Source: Aurantiacibacter rhizosphaerae | GTDB lineage: Bacteria > Pseudomonadota > Alphaproteobacteria > Sphingomonadales > Sphingomonadaceae | Reading direction: 5' to 3' | Assembly (NCBI RefSeq): GCF_009807005.1 | Contig: NZ_WUBR01000002.1 | Coordinates: forward strand, 248,001-312,000 | DNA length: 64,000 bases | In this document: positions 53,832-62,900 of the stretch, one piece after another | How positions within the stretch are numbered: the stretch's first letter is position 1 | Layout of the letters: each line of letters starts with the position of its first letter | The notes under the pieces: model-generated | What the model was told of the DNA's origin: nothing | Seen by the model: only the letters and a program-made list of their open reading frames with translations | The model's database searches: none | Made by a program: the position numbers and the translations under genes

Positions 53832-54863
53832 ATGACATTTCAGACCCTGCGCCGCGCCGGCGCCTTCGCTGCTGCACTGATGCTGAGCTCCTCTCCCGCC
53901 ACCGCGCAAGGGGAATCCTTCAGCAGCTATCTCGATACCGTGGCCGCCCATGCCCGCGCAGAAGGGGTTAGCCAGCGCACCATCGATCGCGTGTTTTCCG
54001 GCCTTACACCCAATGACAGGGTGCTGGCGCTGGACCGGGACAATGTCTCCTCTGGCGGCTCCACCACCAGCACGGGATTTCCCTCCATGGCGGGCTATCT
54101 CAACCGTCATAACACGTCGGCCCGCATCAGCGGCGGCGTGCGCAAGCTTGCCGAAACACGCTCTATCGGTGCTGATATTGAGCGCAAATATGGTGTGCCC
54201 GCCGAAATAGTTATCGCGATCTGGGGGCATGAAACCGCCTATGGCGCGGTGATGGGCAGCTTCGATCTGCCGCGTTCGCTCGCCACGCTGGCGTGGGATG
54301 GCCGCCGCCGCACGCTGTTCGAACGTGAATTAATCGATGTGCTCAAGATGGTGGATCAGGGCGTGTCCCGCTCTCAGCTGGTGGGCAGCTGGGCAGGGGC
54401 GTTTGGCAACGGACAGTTCCTGCCAAGCGTCTATCTGCGCCTTGCCGTGGATGGCGATGGCGATGGTGACCGCGATATCTGGAACTCCGATGTCGACACC
54501 ATGCATTCCATTGCGAATTATTTTCGCGATGCCGGATGGCGCACGGGAGAACCCTGGGCCGTGCGCGCCTACGTGCCCAACTCGGCAGACCGATCCGGCA
54601 TTGAAAATCGCGTGACTTCGCCGGTTTGCCCGCGTGTTCACGAACGTCACAGCCGCTGGATGACCGTGCGCGAATGGCGAGAACGGGGCATTACGCCGCG
54701 CGCGCCCATAGGTGATGACGTGATGGCATCGCTGTTTGAACCCGATGGCCCGGCAGCACCCGGCTATCTCTTAACCCAGAATTATAGGGTTATACTCGAA
54801 TATAACTGCTCGAATTACTACGCGATGAGTGTGGGATTGCTTGCAGATGAGATTAGTCGATAA
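53832..54863 (+). CDS. Lytic murein transglycosylase, MltB family
   Basis: 343 residues, signal peptide ending PATAQG. Catalytic Glu134 in IWGHETAYG, then SWAGAFGNGQFLPSVYL (the MltB A-x-G-x-x-Q-F-x-P motif) and DGDGDGDRDIWNS, typical of MltB/SltB1 enzymes. Cleaves the glycan strand of peptidoglycan giving 1,6-anhydro ends. No lipobox, so soluble periplasmic. Overlaps the following lipoprotein gene by 17 bp. Confidence 0.92.
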   Translation: MTFQTLRRAGAFAAALMLSSSPATAQGESFSSYLDTVAAHARAEGVSQRTIDRVFSGLTPNDRVLALDRDNVSSGGSTTSTGFPSMAGYLNRHNTSARISGGVRKLAETRSIGADIERKYGVPAEIVIAIWGHETAYGAVMGSFDLPRSLATLAWDGRRRTLFERELIDVLKMVDQGVSRSQLVGSWAGAFGNGQFLPSVYLRLAVDGDGDGDRDIWNSDVDTMHSIANYFRDAGWRTGEPWAVRAYVPNSADRSGIENRVTSPVCPRVHERHSRWMTVREWRERGITPRAPIGDDVMASLFEPDGPAAPGYLLTQNYRVILEYNCSNYYAMSVGLLADEISR

Positions 54864-55932
54864 CCTGAAGACCACTGCCGGTGCACGCGCACTGGTAACC
54901 ATTTTCGTTGCCTCTGGACTGGCTGCCTGTGGAACCACGGGCAGCGCAGACCTGGCACCCGTTTCCGCCATGCCCGGCAATGGACCGCAGGCGGATTATC
55001 CGATCCTGGTGGGCGAACCTTACGAGATCGCGGGCACGCTTCACACGCCCGCCGACGTCTTGAATTATGACGAGGTGGGCTACCTCACGCTAGACCCGGA
55101 CACCGCCGGCTTTTCCGGCGCGCATCACAGCCTTCCCGTGCCCAGCTATGCGGAGGTGACTTCGCTGGAAACGGGTCGCACCGTGCTGGTGCGGCTGGAA
55201 CGGCGCGGCCCGATGACGACGAACCATCTCATCGCCCTGTCCCCGGCCGCGATGGCGCAGCTTGGTGGCAGCGTGGAAATGCCGGTCCGCGTTCGCCGGG
55301 TGAACCCGCCAGAGGTTCAGCGTGCCATGCTGCGCGCAGGGGAGGCGGCGCCGCTGCGGATGGATACGCCCACGTCATTGCTTACTGTGCTGCAACGTCG
55401 CCTGCCGAGCAGCGGCTCTGCATCGCTTGCCACCAAAGCGGAGGCTCCAACCGCGATTGAGACAGTGGAGCTTGCCGCATCGAGCGCCGCTTCTTCGGAG
55501 GCGGAAGTGTCGCCAGCGCCTGCGCCTGATGCTGCGACGCCTGAAGAGGTGGAAGTCGTGGCAGTAGCCAGCGCGGTTGAGACCGAAGAGCTGGCCAGCG
55601 TGGAGCCAGCAGCGCAGGAGCAAGCCAACCAATTCGCCGCAGCCTTCGAAAGCGCGAGTGCCGAACCGTCCGCCGATCCCGCAGCCGAGCCTGAACAGGC
55701 AGCATCGCCAGCCCCAGACGCCGAAGGCAGCTTCCTCGTTCAGGCGGCGGCCTTTGCGAGCCAGGACAACGCCCGCCGTGCCGCAAAGTCGCTTGGCGGT
55801 GCAATCAGCCAGTCTGGCCGGTATTACCAGGTGCGCACGGGGCCGTTCATGACCCGTGGAGAAGCCGAGGCCTCGCTCGCCAATGTGCATCGTGCGGGCT
55901 ATAGCGATGCTCGAATCCTGACCAGCGGCTGA
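54847..55932 (+). CDS. RlpA-like lipoprotein with SPOR domain
   Basis: 361 residues from the ATG at 54847, inside the end of the MltB gene. Lipobox LAAC (Cys28). Double-psi beta-barrel of RlpA at about 60-150 (AGTLHTPADVLNYDEVGYLT; VLVRLERRGPM), a 120-residue Ala/Glu/Pro-rich spacer (about 190-285), and a C-terminal SPOR domain (FLVQAAAFASQDNARRAAKSL). RlpA in Pseudomonas cleaves denuded glycan at the septum. The barrel lacks some standard RlpA residues (for example the canonical AS-x-Y-G start), so enzymatic activity is uncertain. Confidence 0.85.
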   Translation: MRLVDNLKTTAGARALVTIFVASGLAACGTTGSADLAPVSAMPGNGPQADYPILVGEPYEIAGTLHTPADVLNYDEVGYLTLDPDTAGFSGAHHSLPVPSYAEVTSLETGRTVLVRLERRGPMTTNHLIALSPAAMAQLGGSVEMPVRVRRVNPPEVQRAMLRAGEAAPLRMDTPTSLLTVLQRRLPSSGSASLATKAEAPTAIETVELAASSAASSEAEVSPAPAPDAATPEEVEVVAVASAVETEELASVEPAAQEQANQFAAAFESASAEPSADPAAEPEQAASPAPDAEGSFLVQAAAFASQDNARRAAKSLGGAISQSGRYYQVRTGPFMTRGEAEASLANVHRAGYSDARILTSG

Positions 55933-55970
55933 GCCTTGCTTCTCTGCCGCGATTGAGCGGTGGAGATTAT

Positions 55971-57137
55971 GTGCACAAGCTGAAGGCCTCGGTAAAAACT
56001 GCGCTGTTGGCGTCGGCCATCGCGCTTGGGGCAAACCCGGCCATGCCTGCCACGGTGCCTGCTCCGGTGCCGGAAGAAATTCCCATCGGCCTGCTGGTGG
56101 ATATCTCCAACGGGCAGACGCTGTTTTCGCGTGAGGAGCACAGGCGCTTCGTCCCGGCGTCCGTTACAAAGGTGATGACGGCCTACACCGCCTTCAAACT
56201 GATCGATGAAGGCAAGCTGCGGCCCGATGCCCGCTTTGCCTATTCGCAGGAATTGGAGGATGCCTGGTACAACGAAGGCTCCAACATGTTCCTGCGCGCG
56301 GGAGAGCAGCCGACCATCGGTCAATTGCTGTTGGGCATCACCACCGTCTCCGGCAATGACGCCAGCGTCGCCATTGCCGTGGCGGCGACAGGTTCGCTGG
56401 ATAGCTGGCTGGAATTGATGAATGCCAATGCCACCCAGCTTGGCATGCGCGATACGCATTTCGGTTCTCCAAACGGATTTCCCGATGGCGGGCAAACCTA
56501 CACATCGGCGCGCGATCTGGCCCTGTTGGGAGAGGCGATTACACAGCGATACCCATCGCTCTATCACCGGTATTTCGGCCATCGCACCCTGCGCTGGCGT
56601 GATATCACGCAGGCAAACCATGATCCGGTAACGGGCCGCGTGGACGGTGCCGATGGGCTGAAAACCGGATATACCAGGGAGGCTGGCTTCACCTTCCTCG
56701 GCTCTGCCAAGCGTGATGGCCAGAGGCTCGTCATGGTGCTGGCCGGATCGCCCGATGGCGGATTGCGCGATCGCACGGCGCGCGCGCTGCTGAACTGGGG
56801 TTTTGACGAGTTTGAGCGGGAAACGGTCATCCCCGGCGGAGCGAAGGTGGGCGATGCCCTTGTGCAGGATGGCACCAGTGAGAGCGTCACACTGGAAACC
56901 GGAAAACCCGTCGTCGTTAACCTTGCGCGCGGGCAGGAGGACAAACGCATAGACATGGAAATCAGATATCGCGGTCCGGTGCAGGCACCGATTGCTGCCG
57001 GCGCTGAAATCGCCCGCCTCCGCCTCACCCTGAATGGGGAGCTGGCGATGGAAGTGCCGCTGGTGGCCGGCGCCGATGTGCCCAAGGCAAATGCCTTGCA
57101 AAGGGTAGTAAACGCCTGGAAAAAATGGCTGGCATGA
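55971..57137 (+). CDS. D-alanyl-D-alanine carboxypeptidase (PBP5/6 family)
   Basis: 388 residues from GTG 55971, fixed by GGAG 5 nt upstream. Signal sequence ending about residue 27 (NPAMPA). Penicillin-binding motifs: SVTK (Ser64, Lys67), SGND (near 123) and KTG in DGLKTGYT (near 227). C-terminal PBP5 beta domain and a basic amphipathic tail (VVNAWKKWLA) that would anchor it to the membrane. Removes the terminal D-Ala of stem peptides. Overlaps tmk by ATGA. Confidence 0.94.
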   Translation: MHKLKASVKTALLASAIALGANPAMPATVPAPVPEEIPIGLLVDISNGQTLFSREEHRRFVPASVTKVMTAYTAFKLIDEGKLRPDARFAYSQELEDAWYNEGSNMFLRAGEQPTIGQLLLGITTVSGNDASVAIAVAATGSLDSWLELMNANATQLGMRDTHFGSPNGFPDGGQTYTSARDLALLGEAITQRYPSLYHRYFGHRTLRWRDITQANHDPVTGRVDGADGLKTGYTREAGFTFLGSAKRDGQRLVMVLAGSPDGGLRDRTARALLNWGFDEFERETVIPGGAKVGDALVQDGTSESVTLETGKPVVVNLARGQEDKRIDMEIRYRGPVQAPIAAGAEIARLRLTLNGELAMEVPLVAGADVPKANALQRVVNAWKKWLA

Positions 57138-57769
57138 CAATCGGCAGGTTCATCACTTTCGAAGGCGGCGAAGGCGTGGGCAAATCCACGCAGGCGCAGA
57201 TGCTGGTCGAAGCCTTGCGATTGCGCGGCCTTGGCGTCGTGCAGACAAGAGAGCCGGGCGGCACACCGGGGGCAGAGGCCATTCGCAGCCTGTTGCTGGA
57301 CAACAGCCATGACTGGGGCACACGGGCTGAGGCGCTGCTGTTCGCGGCCGCCCGTTCCGATCACGTGGAAGGCCTGATTGGCCCGGCCCTGGATCGCGGT
57401 GACTGGGTGGTGTGTGACAGGTTCATCGATTCATCGCGCGCCTATCAGGCCGGGGGAGGGGAGTGGTCCGACGATGCGATCCTGTCCCTACATACGCTGG
57501 GCTCGCACGCGTTGATGCCCGATATCACCTTCCTGCTGCAGGCCCCGATCAAGGAGGTGGCCGAACGGTTGCACCGCCGCGATGGCGACAATTCCGATCG
57601 CATCGGCGGGAAGCCTGCCGATTATCACGCCCGCGTTGCCGAATATTTCCGGCAGATGGCGTTGAGCGATGCCGAACGCTTCGTACTGATCGACGCCAGC
57701 GGCAATCCGGAAGAGGTTCACATGCGCGTGATGCGCGCCATGGCCCCCTTCATCGGGGAGGGCGGGTGA
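57134..57769 (+). CDS. tmk: Thymidylate kinase
   Basis: 211 residues. P-loop FEGGEGVGKST (9-19), DRxxxS motif CDRFIDSS and the LID region. dTMP to dTDP, needed for DNA synthesis. ATG 57134 overlaps the carboxypeptidase stop; GTGA overlap with holB downstream. Confidence 0.95.
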   Translation: MTIGRFITFEGGEGVGKSTQAQMLVEALRLRGLGVVQTREPGGTPGAEAIRSLLLDNSHDWGTRAEALLFAAARSDHVEGLIGPALDRGDWVVCDRFIDSSRAYQAGGGEWSDDAILSLHTLGSHALMPDITFLLQAPIKEVAERLHRRDGDNSDRIGGKPADYHARVAEYFRQMALSDAERFVLIDASGNPEEVHMRVMRAMAPFIGEGG

Positions 57770-58731
57770 GCAATTACATCGGCCATGATGATGCCTGGGC
57801 AGACTGGCGCCGCACCATGGCGGGTGATCGCATGCATCACGGCTGGATCCTGTCGGGCCGCAAGGGGGTTGGCAAATCGGCTTTCGCTATGGCCGCAGCG
57901 CGAGAGCTGGTGGCGGAGGATGGCGTGCCGCAGCCAACCGGCCAGCATCCCGATATCCGCTATCTCAGCCACCCGCCGCGAAACGATACCGAAGCGCGCA
58001 AGCGAGACGATGGCAAACCGTTCGAACTGGCGCGCAATATCAAGGTGGATCAGATCCGCGAATTGCAGCGCCGCCTGAATACCCGGCCCACTTTGGGCAG
58101 CCGCCGCGCGGTGATCATCGATCCTGCGGATGACATGGAAACCAGCGCGGCCAATGCCCTGCTCAAAAGCTTGGAGGAGCCACCCGCAGGCACCTTTTTC
58201 CTGCTGATCGCGCATCGCATGGGGCGGCTGCTGCCCACTATCCGGTCCCGCTGCCGGATCCTCACCTTCCCGCGCATTTCGGATCTCGATATGGACGCCA
58301 TCCTTGCGCGCGAAAGCCCGCAGGCGAGTGCGCAAGAACGCTCTGCCGCGATTGCTGCGGCCAGCGGATCACCCGGCGCGGCGATTGATTTTGTGGAGCT
58401 GGATCTCGGCAAGATCCATGCCCTGATGCAGCAGGTGGCAGATCAGGGCGATCCGGACTTTGTCCTGCGCGGACGCCTGGCCGGGGCCATCGGCGCTCGC
58501 CCCAGTCGGGAGAAACAGCTTGCCGCGATTGAACTGGCGCGCGCTGTGGTGGCAGACAAGATGCACGGCATTGGCCAACATCAGATCCCGGCGATGGTGG
58601 AAACACATGGCGAACTGGTGCGGCTTGCCGGGCAGGCGCCAACCTATAATTTCGATCCGGGACTGCTGGTGATGGAAATCGGCACCTTGCTCGCCAACCT
58701 TGCGGCTTCTAGGACGCCCGCCAATGGCTGA
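57766..58731 (+). CDS. holB: DNA polymerase III delta' subunit (clamp loader)
   Basis: 321 residues from GTG 57766. AAA+ clamp-loader fold: HGWILSGRKGVGKSAFA (P-loop), HPDIRYLS, KVDQIRELQRRLNTRP, then SLEEPPAGTFFLLIAH and RSRCR (sensor/SRC motif region). The zinc-binding Cys group of E. coli delta' is missing, as in other alphaproteobacterial forms. tmk-holB-metG-tatD order is widespread in bacteria. Confidence 0.93.
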   Translation: MSNYIGHDDAWADWRRTMAGDRMHHGWILSGRKGVGKSAFAMAAARELVAEDGVPQPTGQHPDIRYLSHPPRNDTEARKRDDGKPFELARNIKVDQIRELQRRLNTRPTLGSRRAVIIDPADDMETSAANALLKSLEEPPAGTFFLLIAHRMGRLLPTIRSRCRILTFPRISDLDMDAILARESPQASAQERSAAIAAASGSPGAAIDFVELDLGKIHALMQQVADQGDPDFVLRGRLAGAIGARPSREKQLAAIELARAVVADKMHGIGQHQIPAMVETHGELVRLAGQAPTYNFDPGLLVMEIGTLLANLAASRTPANG

Positions 58732-60289
58732 CACATTCTATCTCACAACCGCGATTCACTATCCCAACGGCAGGCCGCATATCGGCCATGCCTATGAAAC
58801 AATCGCTGCCGATGTCCTCGCCCGGTTTCACCGGCAAATGGGGCGCGAAGTCCGCTTCCAGACAGGGACGGACGAACACGGTCTGAAAATGGCGCAAAAG
58901 GCCCGCGATCTGGGCCAGACACCGCGTGAACTGGCGGACGAAATGTCTGGCTATTTCCGCACCTTGTTCGATTCTCTTGATATTTCCTATGATCGTTTCA
59001 TCCGCACGACGGACGATGATCACTACCGCGCCAGCAGGGCCATCTGGAAGGCGATGGAGGCGAATGGCGACCTTTATCTGGATCGCTACGAGGGATGGTA
59101 CTCCGTTCGGGACGAAGCCTATTACGACGAAAGTGAGCTGACAGAGGGCGAGGGGGGCGAGAAGCTTTCCCCGCAAGGCACACCCGTTGAATGGACCGCG
59201 GAAGAAACCTGGTTCTTCAAGCTGTCCGCCTATGGCGACAAGCTGTTGCAGCTTTACAAGGACAATCCCGATTTCATCCGCCCGGATAGCCGCCGCAATG
59301 AGGTGATGCGCTTTGTCGAGGGTGGTCTGCGCGATCTCTCCGTCAGCCGCACCAGCTTTGACTGGGGCGTGCCGGTGCCGGGTTCCGATGGGCATGTGAT
59401 GTATGTCTGGGTCGATGCGCTGACCAATTACCTCACCGGCCTCGGCTATCCAGACGATACGGAGGACATGGGCAAGTTCTGGCCCGCCGATCTGCACCTC
59501 GTGGGCAAGGACATCACGCGGTTTCACACAGTGTACTGGCCTGCCTTCCTGATGAGCGCCGGGATTGCCGTTCCAAAACAGGTCTATGCCCACGGCTTCT
59601 TGCTGAACAAGGGGCTGAAGGAATCCAAGTCCCTTGGCAATGTCACCGATCCATCCGATCTGGCGAATGCCTATGGCGTTGATGTGCTGCGCTACTTCCT
59701 GCTGCGCGAATTTTCCTTCGGACAAGACGGCAGCTATTCTCCAGAAGCCATTGTAAGCAGGTCAAATTCTGAACTGGCAAACAGCTTTGGCAATCTGGCG
59801 CAGCGCACCCTCTCGCTGATTTTCAAGAATTGCGAAGGCGTGCTGCCGCAGCTGGCTGGCCACACCGATGATGATGAGGCTCTATTCGCCCATGTCTCGC
59901 GCGTGATCCACCAGGATATGCCCGCCGCTTACACAGACCTGGCCTTTGCGCAGGCGCTGGAGGCGTGGATGGGCGCGGTTTTCGCCTGCAATGCTTATGT
60001 CGATGCGCAGGCGCCATGGGCGCTGAAGAAAACCGATCCGGAACGCATGAAGGTCGTTCTGGCCACGCTTTACATCTGCATCGCGCAACTGGCCGTCGCC
60101 GTAATTCCGGTGATGCCGGGATCAATGGGCAAGCTGCTGGATGCCATGGGCATCGCGCCCGAATTGCGCAATTTCGATGCCATCCGATCCGATTGGTATT
60201 CGACCCTGGCGCAATCGGATTTCAGGCTGGATAAGCCGGAAGGGCTTTTCCCCCGTCTCGATATGCCGGCGGCGGAGGCGGTGGAATGA
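58724..60289 (+). CDS. metG: Methionyl-tRNA synthetase
   Basis: 521-residue class I synthetase. HIGH motif PHIGHAYE near residue 17, KMSKS as KESKSLGN near 305, anticodon-binding helices after 360. No Cys zinc knuckle with four cysteines in the connective peptide and no C-terminal tRNA-binding domain, so the short MetG1-like form. Start at ATG 58724, overlapping the holB stop by 8 bp. Confidence 0.96.
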   Translation: MADTFYLTTAIHYPNGRPHIGHAYETIAADVLARFHRQMGREVRFQTGTDEHGLKMAQKARDLGQTPRELADEMSGYFRTLFDSLDISYDRFIRTTDDDHYRASRAIWKAMEANGDLYLDRYEGWYSVRDEAYYDESELTEGEGGEKLSPQGTPVEWTAEETWFFKLSAYGDKLLQLYKDNPDFIRPDSRRNEVMRFVEGGLRDLSVSRTSFDWGVPVPGSDGHVMYVWVDALTNYLTGLGYPDDTEDMGKFWPADLHLVGKDITRFHTVYWPAFLMSAGIAVPKQVYAHGFLLNKGLKESKSLGNVTDPSDLANAYGVDVLRYFLLREFSFGQDGSYSPEAIVSRSNSELANSFGNLAQRTLSLIFKNCEGVLPQLAGHTDDDEALFAHVSRVIHQDMPAAYTDLAFAQALEAWMGAVFACNAYVDAQAPWALKKTDPERMKVVLATLYICIAQLAVAVIPVMPGSMGKLLDAMGIAPELRNFDAIRSDWYSTLAQSDFRLDKPEGLFPRLDMPAAEAVE

Positions 60290-61113
60290 CCGTGACAACT
60301 CTCGCAAATGACGGCGCGACGCTCAATCAACCGCTGATCGACAGTCATTGCCACCTCAATTACAAGGGCCTGATCGAGCGGCAGAACGAGGTGCTGAACA
60401 ATGCGCGCGAAGCTGGCGTTACCGGCTTCCTCAACATCTCCACCCGCGAAAGCGAATGGCGCGATGTGGTCGCCACCGCAGAGCGCGAGAACGACGTCTG
60501 GGCCACCGTCGGCATCCATCCGCATGAGGCTGACAAACACGCCGATCTCGGCCGGCAGGTGCTGCGCGATGCGACGGATCATCCGCGTGTCATCGGCATC
60601 GGCGAGAGCGGGCTGGACTATTATTACGACAAGTCCGACCGCGCGGTGCAGCGCGATCTTTTCCGAATGCATATCGATGTGGCGCGCGAAACGGGGCTTC
60701 CGATCGTAATCCACACCCGCGATGCGGAAGATGACACGGCCGAAATTCTTGCCGATGAAATGGGGAAGGGCGCCTTTCCGGCGCTGATCCATTGTTTCAC
60801 CGCCAGCGCCGATTTCGGGCGCAAGGTCCTCGACCTCGGCCTCACGATCTCAATCTCCGGCATCGTGACCTTCAAAAATGCGAAGGACCTGCAGGATTTC
60901 GCCAAGGAGATTCCTAAGGACAGGTTGCTGGTGGAAACGGACAGCCCATTTCTGGCGCCGGTGCCGCATCGCGGGAAGACCTGTGAGCCTGCATTCGTGC
61001 GCCACACGGCGCAATTCGTGGCGGATCTGCGCGGCGAGGACGTTTCAGAACTGGCCGCAACCACATCGCGCAACTTCTTCAATTTGTTCACGAAAGCAGG
61101 AGCGCATTCGTGA
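60286..61113 (+). CDS. TatD family metal-dependent hydrolase
   Basis: 275 residues. Metal sites: DSHCHLNY near residue 20, GESGLDYYY, VIHTRDAEDDT and IHCFTAS, with ETDSPFLAP at the end. TatD proteins are 3'-5' DNases implicated in DNA repair; the metG-tatD pairing is conserved. ATGA overlap with metG. Confidence 0.95.
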   Translation: MTVTTLANDGATLNQPLIDSHCHLNYKGLIERQNEVLNNAREAGVTGFLNISTRESEWRDVVATAERENDVWATVGIHPHEADKHADLGRQVLRDATDHPRVIGIGESGLDYYYDKSDRAVQRDLFRMHIDVARETGLPIVIHTRDAEDDTAEILADEMGKGAFPALIHCFTASADFGRKVLDLGLTISISGIVTFKNAKDLQDFAKEIPKDRLLVETDSPFLAPVPHRGKTCEPAFVRHTAQFVADLRGEDVSELAATTSRNFFNLFTKAGAHS

Positions 61114-61877
61114 GATTGCTGGTTCTTGGCTGCGGCACGTCCACGGGCGTTCCGCGCATCGGCAATGATTGGGGGGAATGCGATCCGGCAGAACCCAAAA
61201 ATCGCCGCAGCCGCGTGTCGATCATTGTCGAAAGCAATGAGGGAAAGCGCCTGTTGGTCGATACGTCTCCGGATCTGCGCAACCAGTTGCTCAGCAACAA
61301 TATCGGCAGTGTCGACGGCATTTTCTGGACGCATGACCATGCCGATCACTGCCACGGCATAGACGATCTGCGACCCATGCGATTTGGCCGTGCCGGGCCG
61401 ATCGCAGGCTTTGCATCTGCTGAGACCTGCCGCCGCCTGCGCAATCGCTTCGGCTATGTCTTTGCAGGCCAGTATGGCTATCACACGATTGTGGAACTCA
61501 GCACGCTGGACACGCTGCGTATGCATGCAGGCTTTGGCGTGGACACTGTGGAAATGCCGCACGGCCCGATCCACACGACAGCTTACGTTTTCGAAGCCGA
61601 CGGAAAATCAATAGGTTACGCCACGGATTTCGCAGAGATAACCGAAGACATGATCGACCTGTTCGATGGCGTGGACATTCTGGTGACTGACTGCCTGCGC
61701 CGCAACAAACATCCAACGCACGCCAATCTTGAAATGGCGCTGGAGCTGGCGAAACGCACCGGCGCTGGAACGACAGTGCTATCGCATCTCGATAAAAGCA
61801 TGGATTATGCAACCTTGAGCGCTGAAGTGCCGGACAATGTACTCGTCGGGTTTGATGGGATGGAGCTTGTTGCATGA
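61110..61877 (+). CDS. MBL-fold metallo-hydrolase, PhnP-like
   Basis: 255 residues from GTG 61110. Opening LVLGCGTSTGVPRIG and the zinc motif THDHADHCHG (His75, His77, Asp79, His80), plus DCLRRNKHPTHAN. PhnP itself is a cyclic phosphodiesterase; genomic members next to tatD are common, with unknown substrate. GTGA overlap with tatD. Confidence 0.9.
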   Translation: MRLLVLGCGTSTGVPRIGNDWGECDPAEPKNRRSRVSIIVESNEGKRLLVDTSPDLRNQLLSNNIGSVDGIFWTHDHADHCHGIDDLRPMRFGRAGPIAGFASAETCRRLRNRFGYVFAGQYGYHTIVELSTLDTLRMHAGFGVDTVEMPHGPIHTTAYVFEADGKSIGYATDFAEITEDMIDLFDGVDILVTDCLRRNKHPTHANLEMALELAKRTGAGTTVLSHLDKSMDYATLSAEVPDNVLVGFDGMELVA

Positions 61878-62041
61878 ATGATGCATCGCTGGTTTCGATT
61901 GTCGCGCTGGTTGGCTGGCTTGTGCTGGCACTGGGAGCATATCGCTCGCACCAGGTAAACATGTCTAAGACGATCCGGCTTGCGTTGATATGGGGCTGCA
62001 TCTTCACCGGATTGGCGTTTTTCTTCAGCATCGTGATGTGA
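61874..62041 (+). CDS. Small membrane protein of 55 residues
   Basis: ATG at 61874 overlaps the MBL-hydrolase stop (ATGA); TGA at 62039-62041. Two hydrophobic segments (LVSIVALVGWLVLALGAY and LALIWGCIFTGLAFFFSIV) joined by a basic loop (RSHQVNMSKTIR). Translational coupling and a clear two-helix hairpin support a real gene. Function unknown. Confidence 0.75.
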   Translation: MNDASLVSIVALVGWLVLALGAYRSHQVNMSKTIRLALIWGCIFTGLAFFFSIVM

Positions 62042-62086
62042 CGCTGCGAGTGGCCTGTCACCCTCTCGACCTATCCGCTATTTAAC

Positions 62087-62100
62087 ATAATATATATTAT
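62087..62100. promoter_or_regulatory. AT-only palindrome before mazG
   Basis: ATAATATATATTAT, a perfect 14-bp palindrome inside an AT-rich stretch of about 40 bp (62078-62118), striking in this GC-rich sequence. It is 34 bp before the mazG ATG and probably overlaps its promoter; it may be the -10 region or a regulator site. Confidence 0.4.
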
Positions 62101-62133
62101 CATCCTTTTATCATAGAGAAAGAGGTCTTGTCC

Positions 62134-62892
62134 ATGTCCGACCAATTGACCCGCCTCCTCTCCATAATGGCGCGATTGCGTGATCCCGATTGCGGTTGCG
62201 AATGGGATGTTGCGCAGACCTTTGAAACGATCGCGCCATATACGATCGAGGAAGCCTATGAAGTTGCCGACGCGATCGAGCGCGACGATATGGCAGACCT
62301 TCGCGGTGAGCTTGGCGATTTGCTGCTGCAGGTCGTATTCCATGCCCGGATGGCTGAAGAAGCCGGCCACTTCGCGTTTGAGGACGTAGCGCGCGCCATA
62401 TCGGACAAGATGGAAGCACGGCACCCGCACATATTCGGCGATGAAACCGGTGTGATGGATGGCAAACGCTGGGAAGACATCAAGGCTGCAGAGCGCAAGC
62501 AAAGTGGATCGACCAGCACGATGGACGGCGTGGCCCGCGCCTTGCCCGCATTGCTGCGCGCTGAAAAGTTGCAAAAACGCGCCGCGCGCGATGGCTTCGA
62601 TTGGCCGGATCACGATGGGCCTGCCGCAAAGCTGGCGGAAGAGATGCAGGAATTGCGCGAAGCGAACGATGCAGACCGCGCCGAAGAGGCTGGCGATCTC
62701 CTGTTTGCGGCGGTCAATCTGGTGCGGTCATACGGCATCGGCGCAGAAGATGCGCTGAAAGCGGCTAACGCAAAGTTCGAACGTCGATATCGCGCAATGG
62801 AAGCGCTGGCAGACGGCGATTTCGCAAGCCGCGATCTGGATGCGCAAGAAGCGCTGTGGCAGGATGTGAAACGAGCCGAGCGCGAAGGTTAG
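62134..62892 (+). CDS. mazG: Nucleoside triphosphate pyrophosphohydrolase MazG
   Basis: 252 residues, two MazG repeats. First half: DCGCEWDVAQTFETIAPYTIEEAYEVADAI and ELGDLLLQVVFHARM; second half: KLAEEMQELREANDADRAEEAGDLLFAAVNLVR. The EExx(D/E) metal sites are present in both. Removes non-canonical dNTPs and may lower ppGpp. Start ATG 62134 with AGAGG upstream, in place of a TTG two codons earlier. Confidence 0.94.
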   Translation: MSDQLTRLLSIMARLRDPDCGCEWDVAQTFETIAPYTIEEAYEVADAIERDDMADLRGELGDLLLQVVFHARMAEEAGHFAFEDVARAISDKMEARHPHIFGDETGVMDGKRWEDIKAAERKQSGSTSTMDGVARALPALLRAEKLQKRAARDGFDWPDHDGPAAKLAEEMQELREANDADRAEEAGDLLFAAVNLVRSYGIGAEDALKAANAKFERRYRAMEALADGDFASRDLDAQEALWQDVKRAEREG

Positions 62893-62900
62893 GAACGGGG

